Positions 36,501 through 42,519 of a stretch of 64,000 bases of DNA are shown piece by piece; the stretch's first letter is position 1; each line of letters begins with the position of its first letter. Under the pieces are notes generated by a model that saw only the letters and a program-made list of their open reading frames with translations, made no database searches and had not been told where the DNA came from. The position numbers and the translations under genes are program-made. The DNA comes from Oreohelix idahoensis (Eukaryota > Mollusca > Gastropoda > Stylommatophora > Oreohelicidae): assembly GCA_024509875.1 (NCBI GenBank), contig JAMPIV010015271.1, positions 283,501-347,500 on the forward strand. Direction: 5' to 3'.

Positions 36501-37809
36501 AACAGCTAATAAAGAGTAAAGGCAGTCCCATAGCAGATACTGTTGTAAGGGCGTGAAGTGTTAGAGACTTCACTACACTAGCTCCCAGATTTATGACATG
36601 GCGTAAAAAGTTCCATTCCTCGCTGCATCTCCCTTCCCTAAGTCAAGAGCAGAGTCAGATACCCATTTACAGCTGAGTGAACTAGAGAAAAACACTACCT
36701 GCTTTTGAACCGTGCAACTTTGCCTTCAGGAAAAAGTGTTCTAACTATTCTACCACTCTTAAAAGTTGGCACAGTAGCTTACAGTGCACTTCTCTAGAAA
36801 CTACTATTCCATGTAAGTAAAAATAATTACACATTACATTTCATTTGGCTATCCAAGGTTAATGTTTAATAATATGGAAAAATTAGATGTGTAGATGTAA
36901 CTATAAAGGATAATAGCAATAAAGAAATGAGAAACATGGAACTGGAGAAGTGGAAAGGTGGATTACCAACAGACAAGAATAGATTAATTGTGCTTCATGT
37001 AAGCACATACAGACGTCCTCCGCTTATTCGACAGGTTAGGGACCAGAGCACTGTCGAAAAGCAGAAATCGTCAAAAAGCAGAACCCAGTCTGTTTTTTAG
37101 CTTGCAAATGCATTTTGGCTGCCAAAAAATGTAAATAACACACTATATATCACTTGCGAAAGCTAAATAACACACTATATGTATACAAAAACGCAGTAAA
37201 ATGAACAAAAGCTTACCTTTAAATATACAAAAGTACTGTACAGTAAAATGAACAAAAGCGTGGAAACATGACGAAATAGTCGAAAGAGCGGACCACGCAT
37301 CGAATGTATGGGTTCTGGTTTTAATTGAAAAGCGTTGAAAGAGCGGATCATCGAACAGCAGGGGATGCTTATATTCATGCCAACACTTCTTGCCCCTTTT
37401 CCCTTGCTATAGAGCATGCAGCCAGCACTGCAGCTTGTCCTCTGGCAGGAAGCCTGCACCAAAGCCTTCCTGTGGATCTTGCAGTGGTGATTTCCGCAGC
37501 AATTAATTTTGTATGTTAAGGTTGCCAGCCCCAAGCAAAATTTCATAATATCACTTGATGAGCAGTAGTCCCATTCTTCAACTCCTCACAGACCTCGGGA
37601 GGTACGCCCGGGGCTTGCACACAATTGCAAACATAAAATGATTGACTCATAACATTCAACTGTCTAAAATGTGATCTTGCACAATCATCAAATGAAACTG
37701 AATTTACGTTTGATTTATAAGCTAAAAAAAATAACAAAAAGGTTTATACAAACCATGTTTTCTCATATTCAGTCTCCCATCTGTATCCCTTATCATCTTC
37801 TTCAGCCAT
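6441..37809 (-). CDS. GTF2H2: GTF2H2 (TFIIH subunit 2, p44/Ssl1), partial gene span
   Basis: Host gene. p44 is a core TFIIH subunit acting in transcription initiation and nucleotide excision repair, where it binds and stimulates the XPD helicase. Five exons are recognised from order, splice sites and reading phase: 37809-37754, 35834-35720, 31024-30938, 19062-18957 and 6531-6441. Together they follow the family order: acidic N-terminus, the segment before the von Willebrand A-like domain, [17 protein letters not shown], then SLTTCDPGD. The exon expected between 18957 and 6531 (about 35-40 residues by homology) was not found, and the C-terminal zinc-binding exons would lie left of position 1. 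The introns (1.9, 4.7, 11.9 and 12.4 kb) are packed with transposons. The exon reading frames are undamaged. Confidence 0.9.
6711..7097 (+). mobile_element. LINE-A copy, 5'-truncated, with target duplication
   Basis: The 10-base duplication ATCTGTGCAC occurs at 6701-6710 and 7098-7107. The insert encodes the C-terminal end of the LINE-A RT protein (motifs [18 protein letters not shown]) with frameshifts and ends in a GAGTAAGTA tail. Closely related copies are at 8185-8927, 20023-22508 and 31938-33015. Confidence 0.88.
7119..7225 (+). mobile_element. LINE-B 3' end fragment
   Basis: Matches the last about 110 bases of the LINE-B copy ending at 62540, including the ACCGAGCAAA segment, TGGCCACTGACTGCTTTG and the AAGAAGAAG tail. 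It lies just right of the LINE-A insertion. Confidence 0.75.
7235..7440 (+). mobile_element. tRNA-derived SINE-like element
   Basis: A box A-like GAGTGGTAGACTGG is followed about 40 bases later by a box B-like AGGTTCAAAACC, the spacing of a tRNA-type RNA polymerase III promoter. An unrelated 3' body follows. It does not fold as a plausible functional tRNA and lacks a clear target duplication. Confidence 0.5.
7798..8151 (-). pseudogene. RNase H domain of LINE-G
   Basis: Contains YTDGSV near its start, [10 protein letters not shown] (the catalytic Glu position), ILSDSQA and a C-terminal [12 protein letters not shown], which is the D-E-D-D layout of LINE RNase H. The upstream coding sequence is separated by the LINE-A insertion at 8185-8927. 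Sequence across the two sides keeps one frame (ISDHAGDDD then TIVYTDG). Confidence 0.85.
8185..8927 (-). mobile_element. LINE-A copy inserted in LINE-G
   Basis: The 12-base target duplication ATGATCACTTAT is at 8173-8184 and 8928-8939. The 743-base insert carries a 247-codon minus-strand ORF (8935-8192) for the RT C-terminal half: [43 protein letters not shown]. The tail reads CTAAGTAAGTAAG at the low-coordinate end. The ORF is unbroken over this length, so the insertion is recent. Confidence 0.92.
9374..9775 (-). pseudogene. LINE-G reverse transcriptase thumb region
   Basis: Minus-strand ORF with [13 protein letters not shown] and [14 protein letters not shown], motifs that follow the YxDD box in I/Jockey-type RTs. 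The first about 12 codons derive from the neighbouring SINE. The real LINE part starts near 9737. Confidence 0.8.
9745..9984 (+). mobile_element. tRNA-derived SINE inserted in LINE-G
   Basis: Flanked by CTGAGCC at 9738-9744 and 9985-9991. A box A-like TGGCCTAATGGAT and a box B-like AGGTTCAAAACC lie near the 5' end, followed by a body ending in an AACTTTAA tail. It separates the LINE-G catalytic box from its thumb. Confidence 0.75.
10060..10330 (-). pseudogene. LINE-G reverse transcriptase palm
   Basis: Encodes [11 protein letters not shown] (motif A, one frameshift nearby), then [10 protein letters not shown] and [16 protein letters not shown] (motif B). Just left of this, LTFTDDIL occupies the YxDD position. 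Confidence 0.82.
10401..11918 (+). mobile_element. Penelope-like retroelement, 5'-truncated
   Basis: The 10-base target duplication CCAGGGTATC is at 10391-10400 and 11919-11928. Translation starts inside the RT ([14 protein letters not shown], then [11 protein letters not shown]) and continues through a linker to a GIY-YIG endonuclease domain. A 3' untranslated region of about 540 bases follows. Penelope-like elements prime with this endonuclease and commonly truncate at the 5' end. Confidence 0.88.
10633..11373 (+). pseudogene. Penelope-type RT C-terminus plus GIY-YIG endonuclease
   Basis: A 246-codon ORF, the downstream part of a longer frame opening near 10401. It has the linker conserved in this class (RSRLP, then [10 protein letters not shown], a Cys-rich motif) and the endonuclease core [19 protein letters not shown] followed by RFSQHLND. 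The C-terminal end loses similarity after a frameshift near 11240. The element cannot be autonomous because the RT N-terminus is missing. Confidence 0.85.
12089..13237. mobile_element. Solo LTR-like insertion in LINE-G
   Basis: Starts TGTGACC and ends TGTCACA, inverted termini typical of Ty3-type LTRs. Flanked by the 4-base duplication TAGC at 12085-12088 and 13238-13241. The flanking LINE-G RT coding sequence stays in frame across the site, which supports exact boundaries. No gag, pol or internal LTR pair is visible, so a solo LTR of 1149 bp is the simplest reading. A small non-autonomous element is the alternative. Confidence 0.7.
13223..13609 (-). pseudogene. LINE-G RT N-terminal region
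   Basis: Encodes [20 protein letters not shown], the conserved APGPDG segment that opens LINE reverse transcriptases. The last few codons run into the LTR-like insertion. Confidence 0.82.
13787..14266 (-). pseudogene. LINE-G endonuclease C-terminus and linker
   Basis: Contains [11 protein letters not shown] and ETDHLPSV, matching the last catalytic segments of exonuclease-endonuclease-phosphatase domains (S/T-x-x-D-I-D-L-A and D-H), then a [12 protein letters not shown] linker. Similarity starts at about 14235, so the element is 5'-truncated. Confidence 0.8.
14505..14985 (+). mobile_element. LINE-B 3' fragment
   Basis: Aligns to 62060-62540. It encodes [27 protein letters not shown] and [10 protein letters not shown] with frameshifts, then the LINE-B 3' end and an AAGAAGAAG tail. 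Confidence 0.85.
14986..15730 (+). mobile_element. LINE-I: C-terminal Cys/His region of an I/Nimb-like LINE
   Basis: Translation gives [34 protein letters not shown], the Cys/His module (C, then TAEHVL-EC) at the 3' end of LINE ORF2. SINE-1 is inserted at 15159-15438. The right limit is approximate and the frame is degraded. Confidence 0.6.
15159..15438 (-). mobile_element. SINE-1 copy a (tRNA-derived)
   Basis: The 13-base target duplication AGATTGACAGCAT is at 15146-15158 and 15439-15451. On the minus strand it opens with GGAGCCGTGGTAGCATAGTGG (a box A-like TAGCATAGTGG) and a box B-like GGTTCGATCC. A body containing GGGTCGACCC follows, then a T-rich tail. The tRNA-like head does not form a functional tRNA gene. 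Other copies are at 16431-16708 and 43865-44130. Confidence 0.88.
15802..17133 (-). mobile_element. piggyBac-like element, degraded
   Basis: The ends are perfect 18-base inverted repeats (TTAACACATTAACTACCG), including the TTAA target. Minus-strand frames recall a piggyBac transposase N-terminal region: [15 protein letters not shown] near 16800, then [12 protein letters not shown] and [14 protein letters not shown] (16367-16089). No DDE domain remains. SINE-1 copy b interrupts it at 16431-16708. Confidence 0.78.
16431..16708 (+). mobile_element. SINE-1 copy b
   Basis: Same structure as the copy at 15159-15438, here on the plus strand: TAGCATAGTGG box A, a degenerate box B (GGTCGCTCC), the GGGTCGACCC core and a poly-T tail ending at 16708. 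It is inserted in the piggyBac-like element. No convincing target duplication. Confidence 0.82.
17320..17385 (-). repeat. Tiny LINE-C-type 3' end with TGAT repeat tail
   Basis: The minus strand reads GAAGGCCTATGCTTC, then GGAGCTAAAGGGTA, matching the LINE-C 3' end at 30171-30210. It is followed by a TTGATTGATTGATTGA tail. Confidence 0.6.
17641..18702. mobile_element. Short piggyBac-type element without coding region
   Basis: Perfect 13-base terminal inverted repeats (CTCTTTGACTCCA and its complement). TTAA directly follows the right end and a TTAA lies two bases before the left end. Length about 1.06 kb with no transposase ORF. A GC-containing palindromic stretch (AACGCTCTGAGCGTT) lies near the left end. 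It sits directly downstream of GTF2H2 exon 4. Confidence 0.68.
18957..19062 (-). CDS. GTF2H2: GTF2H2 exon 4
   Basis: Acceptor TTTATTAG, then [17 protein letters not shown] and [11 protein letters not shown], then a GTTAGA donor. The exon is 35 codons plus one base. [13 protein letters not shown] and the KRAE-TEL segment are hallmark p44 sequence in the von Willebrand A-like domain. Confidence 0.95.
19063..20009. other. Intron 3 sequence, no feature recognised
   Basis: No repeat family or gene recognised. An 89-codon minus-strand ORF (19415-19684) has no known motif and no splice support. Confidence 0.4.
20032..20919 (-). pseudogene. LINE-A reverse transcriptase C-terminal half
   Basis: Open over 295 codons. 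It starts after the motif [11 protein letters not shown] in the adjacent frame and contains the catalytic [13 protein letters not shown], thumb motif [20 protein letters not shown] and RWFGHVCRM. The A-D-D catalytic pair is intact. The frameshift at about 20965 separates it from the N-terminal RT part. Confidence 0.88.
20951..21955 (-). pseudogene. LINE-A RT N-terminal half and linker
   Basis: A 334-codon frame with the linker [20 protein letters not shown], then [41 protein letters not shown] and [17 protein letters not shown] (RT motif A, with its catalytic Asp). It ends by frameshift just before motif B. Confidence 0.88.
22077..22382 (-). pseudogene. LINE-A endonuclease N-terminal stub
   Basis: Encodes GTWNTRSIN and [12 protein letters not shown], the first catalytic segments of an exonuclease-endonuclease-phosphatase domain, then breaks off at SERAKGGVG near 22130 where the deletion starts. 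About 150-200 residues of a normal domain are absent by comparison with the family. Confidence 0.82.
22700..23580 (+). mobile_element. LINE-D RT C-terminal remnant
   Basis: Frames read [11 protein letters not shown] (catalytic box), [15 protein letters not shown] and [12 protein letters not shown], then a degraded thumb ([12 protein letters not shown]) and an [14 protein letters not shown] segment. Multiple stops and shifts. Related LINE-D pieces are at 24395-24789, 27340-27605 and 40720-41090. Confidence 0.75.
23840..24139 (+). mobile_element. Short retroposon with GAA tail
   Basis: The 11-base target duplication ATTCCGCTTAC is at 23829-23839 and 24140-24150. The 300-base insert ends in CAGAAGAAGAAG. 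No clear polymerase III boxes and no long ORF. It may be a SINE or a 5'-truncated LINE 3' end of an unplaced family. Confidence 0.75.
24395..24789 (+). mobile_element. LINE-D fragment with internal deletion
   Basis: Encodes [12 protein letters not shown], then [15 protein letters not shown] (RT motif A), then jumps at about 24576 to a later RT region ([28 protein letters not shown]). The catalytic box is deleted here. Confidence 0.78.
26061..26490 (+). pseudogene. LINE-C copy 1 RT, N-terminal portion
   Basis: ORF with [20 protein letters not shown], the linker, then [20 protein letters not shown] and [14 protein letters not shown]. The frame is interrupted by SINE-3. Confidence 0.85.
26494..26705 (+). 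mobile_element. SINE-3 with LINE-B-like 3' end, inserted in LINE-C copy 1
   Basis: The 12-base target duplication GGAAGGAAGGTT is at 26482-26493 and 26706-26717. The uninterrupted site exists in LINE-C copy 2 near 28911, which gives exact boundaries of 212 bp. The head starts GCCCAATGGGCTGATCACC. The 3' part resembles the LINE-B end (GACTGCTTGGACGGT, GGCTAAGGA, then GAAGAAGAAGAA). A 35-base motif starting TGTTGTTGCC or TGCTGTTGCC occurs twice, 60 bases apart (26561 and 26621), and once in LINE-B. No clear tRNA promoter boxes. Second copy at 61348-61558. Confidence 0.88.
26719..27334 (+). pseudogene. LINE-C copy 1 RT core
   Basis: Continues from the SINE insertion with [14 protein letters not shown] and reaches [16 protein letters not shown], then ends at the junction at 27333. 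RT motifs A (DYEKAF) and C (FADD) are intact. Confidence 0.85.
27340..27605 (+). mobile_element. LINE-D fragment between the LINE-C copies
   Basis: Encodes [20 protein letters not shown], then [16 protein letters not shown]. From 27393 on it repeats 24577-24789 almost exactly, and it also carries the catalytic YADD segment missing there. Confidence 0.8.
28928..29800 (+). pseudogene. LINE-C copy 2 reverse transcriptase
   Basis: A 290-codon frame with all central RT motifs: [46 protein letters not shown] and FADDLALL, then the thumb ([13 protein letters not shown]). A frameshift near 29790 separates the last part. The first base of the RT frame lies upstream, near 28700. Confidence 0.88.
29787..30197 (+). 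pseudogene. LINE-C copy 2 C-terminal domain
   Basis: Encodes [32 protein letters not shown] and [19 protein letters not shown], the conserved C-terminal end of RTE-like LINE proteins, ending in a natural-looking stop before the 3' end. Confidence 0.85.
30359..30791. mobile_element. hAT-like non-autonomous element filled by a minisatellite
   Basis: Imperfect terminal inverted repeats of about 30 bases: left CAAGGTTTCTTAAAC, right (complement) CAGGGTTTCTTAACC, followed on both sides by a TGGACCC-like segment. This form resembles hAT ends. The adjacent 8-base flanks share only CCTT, so no target duplication is proven. A 30-bp tandem array fills the interior. Confidence 0.55.
30388..30657. repeat. 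30-bp minisatellite, nine units
   Basis: Nine units of exactly 30 bp, consensus start GACCCCTTTGATTGTCTGAT, with a partial tenth unit. The unit start resembles the element's own subterminal GACCCCTTT, which suggests it arose from there. An 82-codon ORF on the minus strand is a by-product of the unit length being divisible by three. Confidence 0.9.
30795..30900 (+). repeat. Dispersed core module, copy
   Basis: The segment TTGCACCAAGCATTCATGTG, then CTTGTGGTGGTGGTATCTGTAG, resembles 37440-37520 and, in reverse, the two modules in the LTRs of element 2. Identity is moderate, by eye only. Confidence 0.45.
30938..31024 (-). CDS. GTF2H2: GTF2H2 exon 3
   Basis: Acceptor ATATTGCAG, then 29 codons starting [20 protein letters not shown] and ending TLK, then a GTAATG donor. 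This is the first strand and metal-site region of the p44 von Willebrand A-like domain. DQDLKP is a family signature. Phase 0 at both ends. Confidence 0.95.
31538..31680 (+). pseudogene. piggyBac transposase, acidic N-terminus (first exon)
   Basis: From ATG at 31538 it encodes [16 protein letters not shown] followed by an acidic Ser/Asp/Glu stretch, typical of piggyBac-derived proteins. It ends at AAAG followed by GTAATG, a good donor, and a 33161 CAG acceptor would continue the frame with RCFGYDG. Confidence 0.65.
31938..33015 (+). mobile_element. LINE-A copy inside the piggyBac-like element
   Basis: The 14-base target duplication TATTATTTACATCA is at 31924-31937 and 33016-33029. The insert is 5'-truncated (it starts in the RT at [17 protein letters not shown]) and has a deletion of about 100 bases near 32545. 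The FADD box is altered to FVDN ([10 protein letters not shown]), so the RT would be dead. The tail is AAGTAAG. Confidence 0.92.
33164..33950 (+). pseudogene. piggyBac transposase DDE-domain remnant
   Basis: Successive frames read [51 protein letters not shown], then (after a stop near 33497) the [20 protein letters not shown] segment, and then [20 protein letters not shown] with [23 protein letters not shown] sequence. These are the conserved blocks of the piggyBac DDE domain. The C-terminal half is missing. Confidence 0.85.
34571..34927 (-). mobile_element. SINE-4 copy a (tRNA-derived)
   Basis: Flanked by AGGTATTT at 34566-34573 and 34928-34935. On the minus strand it opens GGGAGCCGCGCTAGCGTAGTGG (box A-like TAGCGTAGTGG) with a degenerate box B. 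An internal segment (GGCGAGTATTTGCC) and an end in CGAGTATTAGCGGGGCG before a poly-A tail follow. A 5'-truncated copy lies at 60916-61076. Confidence 0.82.
34985..35190. repeat. Degenerate AT-rich tandem repeat
   Basis: Irregular repeats of ATCTTAATATCTCAAAATA with unit spacing of about 40-60 bases, in intron 2. Low complexity, no coding sense. Confidence 0.5.
35720..35834 (-). CDS. GTF2H2: GTF2H2 exon 2
   Basis: Acceptor CATTTCCAG. One base completes a Trp codon shared with exon 1, then 38 codons: [19 protein letters not shown], then [19 protein letters not shown]. The donor is GTAAGAG. The W-x-EDESGSL and RLGM segments are conserved in p44. Confidence 0.95.
35873..36475 (-). mobile_element. 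LINE-E 3' fragment
   Basis: Minus-strand frames read [24 protein letters not shown], then [14 protein letters not shown] and [15 protein letters not shown], then a degraded C-terminal region ending [15 protein letters not shown] and an ATTATTATT tail at the low-coordinate end. It lies in GTF2H2 intron 1. A second 3' end is at 44205-44490. Confidence 0.8.
37010..37372. mobile_element. pogo/Tigger-like MITE candidate
   Basis: Left end ACAGACGTCCTCCGCTTATT and right end (complement) ATAAGCATCCCCTGCTGTT are similar, and the GTCGAAAAGCAGA text resembles pogo-type MITEs. The interior has two copies of a segment with AGTAAAATGAACAAAAGC. No ORF. Boundaries are approximate. Confidence 0.4.
37380..37560 (+). 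repeat. Dispersed core module, copy
   Basis: Carries GAGCATGCAGCCAG, GATCTTGCAGTGGTGATTTC and GGTTGCCAGCCCC. The same order, reversed, is found in the element 2 LTRs (50110-50270). It may be a SINE body of an unplaced family. Confidence 0.5.
37754..37809 (-). CDS. GTF2H2: GTF2H2 exon 1 with start codon
   Basis: ATG at 37809-37807 opens [18 protein letters not shown], then two bases of a Trp codon before a GTTTGT donor. The acidic start and the RWE-x-YE-x-TW pattern match p44 N-termini. The 56-base exon joins exon 2 in phase. The promoter must lie right of 37809. No TATA element or other motif could be assigned. Confidence 0.93.
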
Positions 37810-39878
37810 GCTTTACTGTCTGTTTTGCTCACTTAGTGACTGTGGATAGACAAGTTTTGGATTTTGTTATGGTGAGGTAAGTTAATAAGTAAAGAGTAGG
37901 CCATACGGTCACTGCCTTGGCAAAATGTAAAAATTTGGAAACCTACCCACCACAAAAATATTTATAGAATGTGTGACTCCTGTATACACACATTGCGATC
38001 CTCACCTATGCTACGGAGTTTGTATACTGGGCTGAGATCCTCCTTGTGTGATCTAAGGAAGGAGATTGAAGAACTGATGGAGTTGCCCGTATGCAATGAA
38101 GATGGTTGTTATGATTAAAATTCATAACAATTGCGTCGGTATAATAGGTAGCTCAACAGGGCTCCTTATTTGTTTATTTTATACGAAGTCACTTATTAAT
38201 ACAGGAAGTGACGTCATGCCGATATGGTTTATTGGCCGACGTGAAACTAAAAAAGCAGAAGTGAGGGGATTGTCTGCTGGGGTCTTCTAGCATTGTGTGT
38301 CATGAGTGGACTCTGTGTTTGAGCTCCTGAATTTCAGTGTAAATCCCTGTGTTATTCCATCACTAACACATCAAGATCTTCTGTGAGGTGTATCTAGTTA
38401 TCTGCATTTATAGGGAGTATAGCTTCTCAGTGTCGAGTGTGAATATATATTAAAAATGTTGAGAATGAAAAGGACAGCATTCCAGACATGAACGGACTGC
38501 CTATAGTTATATTGATGACTGCATATTATATGCCATTGTATATTGGCCTGAACTGTATTGAATTTGGTGCTGCGTTGAAGTCTTAATAAAAATGTATACC
38601 GTCCACTTCGTCCGTTGTGGCTCAAATAAGTATGATTGATGTTGGCTTGTTTACGTGTCTGATACGTCTACTACCCTAGAAGTGAACTTGGCCACAGGAA
38701 CCATCCTGTCACTACATATTAACATTAACATATAAAAGACACATAACAGGTGTAAATGGTTGCCAAGCCGGGATCTGAATCATCCTTGTTGAATTGTGCT
38801 TCAAGTATGCCATATGAATTTTCAAGTCTAAGGACTGTTTATTAGTACAATTACGGTACCATGCCTAACATACAAGTGTATCGTCTGCTGACCTGTCAGA
38901 CCGTGTGAGGATGAATGAACTGTAATTATTATCAAAATTCTTAAAATAACCGTTGTTGAAGGTGAAGTCCCTGGAGGAAGAAAGTTTTTTCAACATTAAT
39001 ACGTAACTACAAAACTGTTTGACATAATTCAAGAAATTTTTATGAAGATTTTCAAGAGAACAATGAACAAAATGGCGTCCATGTTCGAGCGAGTTTGAAA
39101 GCTAAACCTAAACCCTGCTCGCTGCATTATTGGATTGTTTTTCCCCGTGGATCAGACGTTGGACCCAGGAGGAATTTGTTTTTCAAAAGCAAATAAGTAA
39201 ATTTATTGATCCATGCAGTCTGAGTTTGAAGAATTTATTTGACAGGGTTCTTTCTATTACATGTTATAAGTATATCTGTATCTACATGTTTGTGTGATAG
39301 GCAGGTTGGTTGGTGAGGGAACCATTAATTCACAATACCAATCCCATGGTCGTGAATTACTGGTTGTTCTTTAGGGTTTGGTTCATGATTTTCTCAGAAA
39401 GTGGGCCGGCATTACAAAGCTGTGTGTTCACTGCTACTACTGAGCTTATCATTACCATTTCTGTTAGCTGTTTTGCCCTGTTTGTTTGTAAATTTGTATT
39501 TGTTGACAGGTTCATTGTGTTTTATTTGGTTTATTATTCATTAATGTTTATGAGATTTGTTCATCTTATCTTGCTATCATTCATTTTTAGATGTATTATA
39601 TGTTGTGAAATTGTGCTTGAAGTGTCATATGTGTGGTAGAGCCAATTTTTTTTCATAAATTTTTGCCTTGGTTTATTCATTAGTATTTTCTTGGGTTGGC
39701 TCTTTCTACTGTTATCCTGTAATCTTGTTTGTATCTCTATTTTTTTGCTCCTAAAATAACATCTATAGTTTCATGCAGTTGAGTGATGAAATAATTGTTG
39801 ATAATATTGCTCACTTATTAAATATATATATCATTTAAATTATTATTGGACAATTTGGAGTCACAATAATAGTGAATT
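37810..39878. other. GTF2H2 upstream region and leader of the decayed gag, unassigned
   Basis: Contains the putative GTF2H2 promoter side and, further right, what may be an LTR and leader of the element carrying the gag at 39879. I could not fix LTR ends. No gene recognised. Confidence 0.35.
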
Positions 39879-40720
39879 ATGGCTACGGTGGAGTATTTTA
39901 TGAAGATTGGTAAAGAATGTGGTATGAAGGGTGAGGCTTTAAAAACCTTTGCATTCACTGAGCATGCAAAGGAAATAAAGAGGTTAGAAGACGTGGCAAG
40001 AGAACAGATGCTCTTAGATAGGGAGGATAAGAAGAGAGAGAATGAATTAGCTGAGAAGAGAAGACAGGAAGAATATGCACTTGAGGGAAAAAAATTGGCA
40101 CATGCTCAAGCAGAAATAAAGGCACAACAAGAACCTGAGGAGAAAAAATTAGCCTATGCTCAAAGAATGGCAGAACTTGAGTTGGAAAAATTAAAAGTTC
40201 AACATAAACAGTTTAATCCAGCAGGTGAGGAGGCTGGAAAGAAAGACCATGCCTCTACTTTTAAAATAAATCTGCCCAAATTTAATCCTAATATAGATGA
40301 TATTTCATGCTTTTTAAATAGATATGAAACATGTTGCCAAGAGTTTAAAATCTTAAACTCGTTAAATAGCGCTACATGGCCTAGTGATGAGTTTATTAGG
40401 GGGTGAGGCTCTTACTTCAGTCTGCACCATGGATGATCATACTAGAAATGATTATGATGCTGTGAAGGCTTTACTGCTAAAAAAAGTATCAACTGGAGGA
40501 AAATGGTTACAGATTGAAACTGAAATCATTGTTGCCTGATTCAGCGAAGGATTTTGCTGAATTTATTTCATCAATTAAGCTTTGCTTTTCTAGATGGGTT
40601 GATTTGTCGAAAATTGATAAAACTGTTGATGGGCTGGCTGACTTAATTTTAAGAGACAAAATGCTATCTTCAGTTAGTGGTGACTTTTTGTCCTTTTTAA
40701 CCTTACTTCTGATCTGATCA
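39879..40720 (+). pseudogene. Decayed Ty3-type gag, related to element 1 gag
   Basis: ATG at 39879 opens MATVEYFMKIGKECGMKGEA, a coiled coil rich in Lys/Glu/Ala (EKRRQEE, KLAHAQAEIKAQ), then FKINLPKFNPNIDDISCFLN as the capsid start. After a stop at 40406, shifted frames continue with LKSLLPDSAKDFAEFISSIK and KTVDGLADLILRDKML (40514-40717), the SCAN-like second half. No knuckle, protease or pol remains. Confidence 0.8.
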
Positions 40721-41090
40721 AATGCTATCTTCACATCGCAGGTCAGCTGCAGTGGATCTCAAAAGTCTTCTGTCTCTTGTTTCGATGATGCATTCTGATA
40801 GACTCTTTCCTTCCATCTCTTGATGTTATCTTTTCACTTACAGTGCTGACTTCCTGTTTTTTCCCATTCAACTCTTCCTTCCATTACATTTTCAGCAACA
40901 TCTTCTCTTTTGATATGACCAATATATTTTATCCGATTCTGATCTCATTAATTATTTCTCTTTCCATTCCTAGCTTTTCTTTGACCTCTTTATCGGTTTT
41001 CTTCTCTTTCCATGAGTTAGCTCCATTCTCCACATCTCAGTTCTTTCTCCTGCTTGTTCATTGTCCATGTTCCAACATCATTCAGTAATG
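40720..41090 (-). mobile_element. LINE-D-like 3' fragment
   Basis: Minus-strand text encodes a degraded LINE C-terminus: KYIGHIKRED, NVMEGRVEWEK, DNIKRWKERVYQNAS. It abuts the end of the decayed gag, so it probably truncated it. Confidence 0.6.
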
Positions 41091-41934
41091 AAGACTATAT
41101 TCCCTACTTATAAACGTTCAACTTGTAACTTTCAGAGATGTGAACATGCTTTTGCTTTTTACACAGCACACCACTCATTCACATTTCAGAGCACACATTC
41201 TGTAAACAATGATCTTTACTTCAAAACTGTGCCAAAGTTTCACCAATGTGCCAACATATGGCTGCATAGATGTAAACAGATGCTACTGTTATGAGTGCTG
41301 TAATTTATGGTTACATCTTGCTTTTGTCATCCAGTGATTTTGTTGACAATATTGGGACTTCATCACCCCTATATCAATGTTTGAGAAGCATAACAGTATT
41401 GAAAGAGATTGGTGCCTCAGCAAGCAAAGGTGAATTAATGTTAAAAAGAAGCTAAATTAAGTTGCCTACATAGTTACGGCATTAAATAAGAATTCAGAGA
41501 TGCCAGTGTTAAGAGTTAAGTTTAAGTTTAGGAATCCTAACCCTAATGACATGGGTGACATAATTAGGTGCCTGATAAACATTTGGGCGAGATCGGACGC
41601 AAGCCTAATTGTTGTTTTGTCAATCTTCCAGATTTTACATCTTAAATGGGTCTAAATTGAAAATTATGGCTAAAAAGAAAAGGACTAAAATATAAGTTTA
41701 AATGACGAACAGTGGGCCATGCGTTTGAAATGTCCTCAAAATAGATTTCAGGGATACAGTAATGACAGGTAAGGAATCCTAAACCTTAGCTTAATCCTAA
41801 CCATAATGCCATGGGCGACATATTTGGATGGTATTGAAGAATACATCTCACTGTTATTCATTTCACCCAAACATAATGTCGCTTTAATGACCTTCAAGAT
41901 TTAAAATAAACAAAGCACAACAATTTAAAAAAAA
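41091..41934. other. Unassigned, with a weak direct repeat
   Basis: Two similar segments near 41520 and 41770 share GGAATCCTAA, CCATGACATGGG-like and GACATA text about 250 bases apart, with CCTAA motifs. No gene. Confidence 0.35.
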
Positions 41935-42162
41935 AAATTATATCCATAAGTGGATATGTTTTGGTAATCTCCAACAGAACGTTGCAGATTGTTCCACACA
42001 GAATATTCATTTGGACTTTTTTCCCTTCAGCAGTTTCGTGCTTTAGCAGTGTTTCATGGACATGTATCGTAGTGTGCAACCATCGATCGTAATTAGAAAC
42101 TGTCACACTATTTGAGGTGCAAAACGCAGAGACAATTATAAACAAAATAATATTTTTTAATG

Positions 42163-42237
42163 GTATAGACTGCTAATTTAACGGACCGACTTAAGAAATG
42201 ATGTATGAAAGTCAGTCTGTCAAATTAGCAGTCTATA
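42163..42237. repeat. Imperfect 27-base inverted repeat (hairpin)
   Basis: TATAGACTGCTAATTTAACG and its near complement ending CAAATTAGCAGTCTATA are separated by about 20 bases. It lies inside the fold-back loop. From 42240 to 42380 follows a degenerate array of TCAGTCCA-like words. Confidence 0.7.
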
Positions 42238-42519
42238 TGTTGTCCATCACTCAGTCCATCAGTCAATCATAAGGAGTACATCAGTCAGTCACTCGGTCGG
42301 TCCATCAGTCAATAAAGGAATCAGTCCATTAGTAAGTTAGATATTTATTATTTCATCAGTCCATGAGTCAGTTCATGAGTGGTGGGTTCTTGTAAAAAAT
42401 TAATTATGACAAATAAAAGTCAATTACACAATAAACCAAAAAGCCTCATGCTTTAACACCCCGCCCATTCTCCTCCTCCTCCTCCCCCCCCCCACTTTTA
42501 AAAATGTATTTTGTTTATA

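Noticed and set aside
38740..38790. A TGGTTGCCAAGCCGGGAT stretch as primer site for the decayed gag element
   Set aside because: Eight bases separate it from the nearest CA-ending candidate LTR edge, and no LTR pair supports it.
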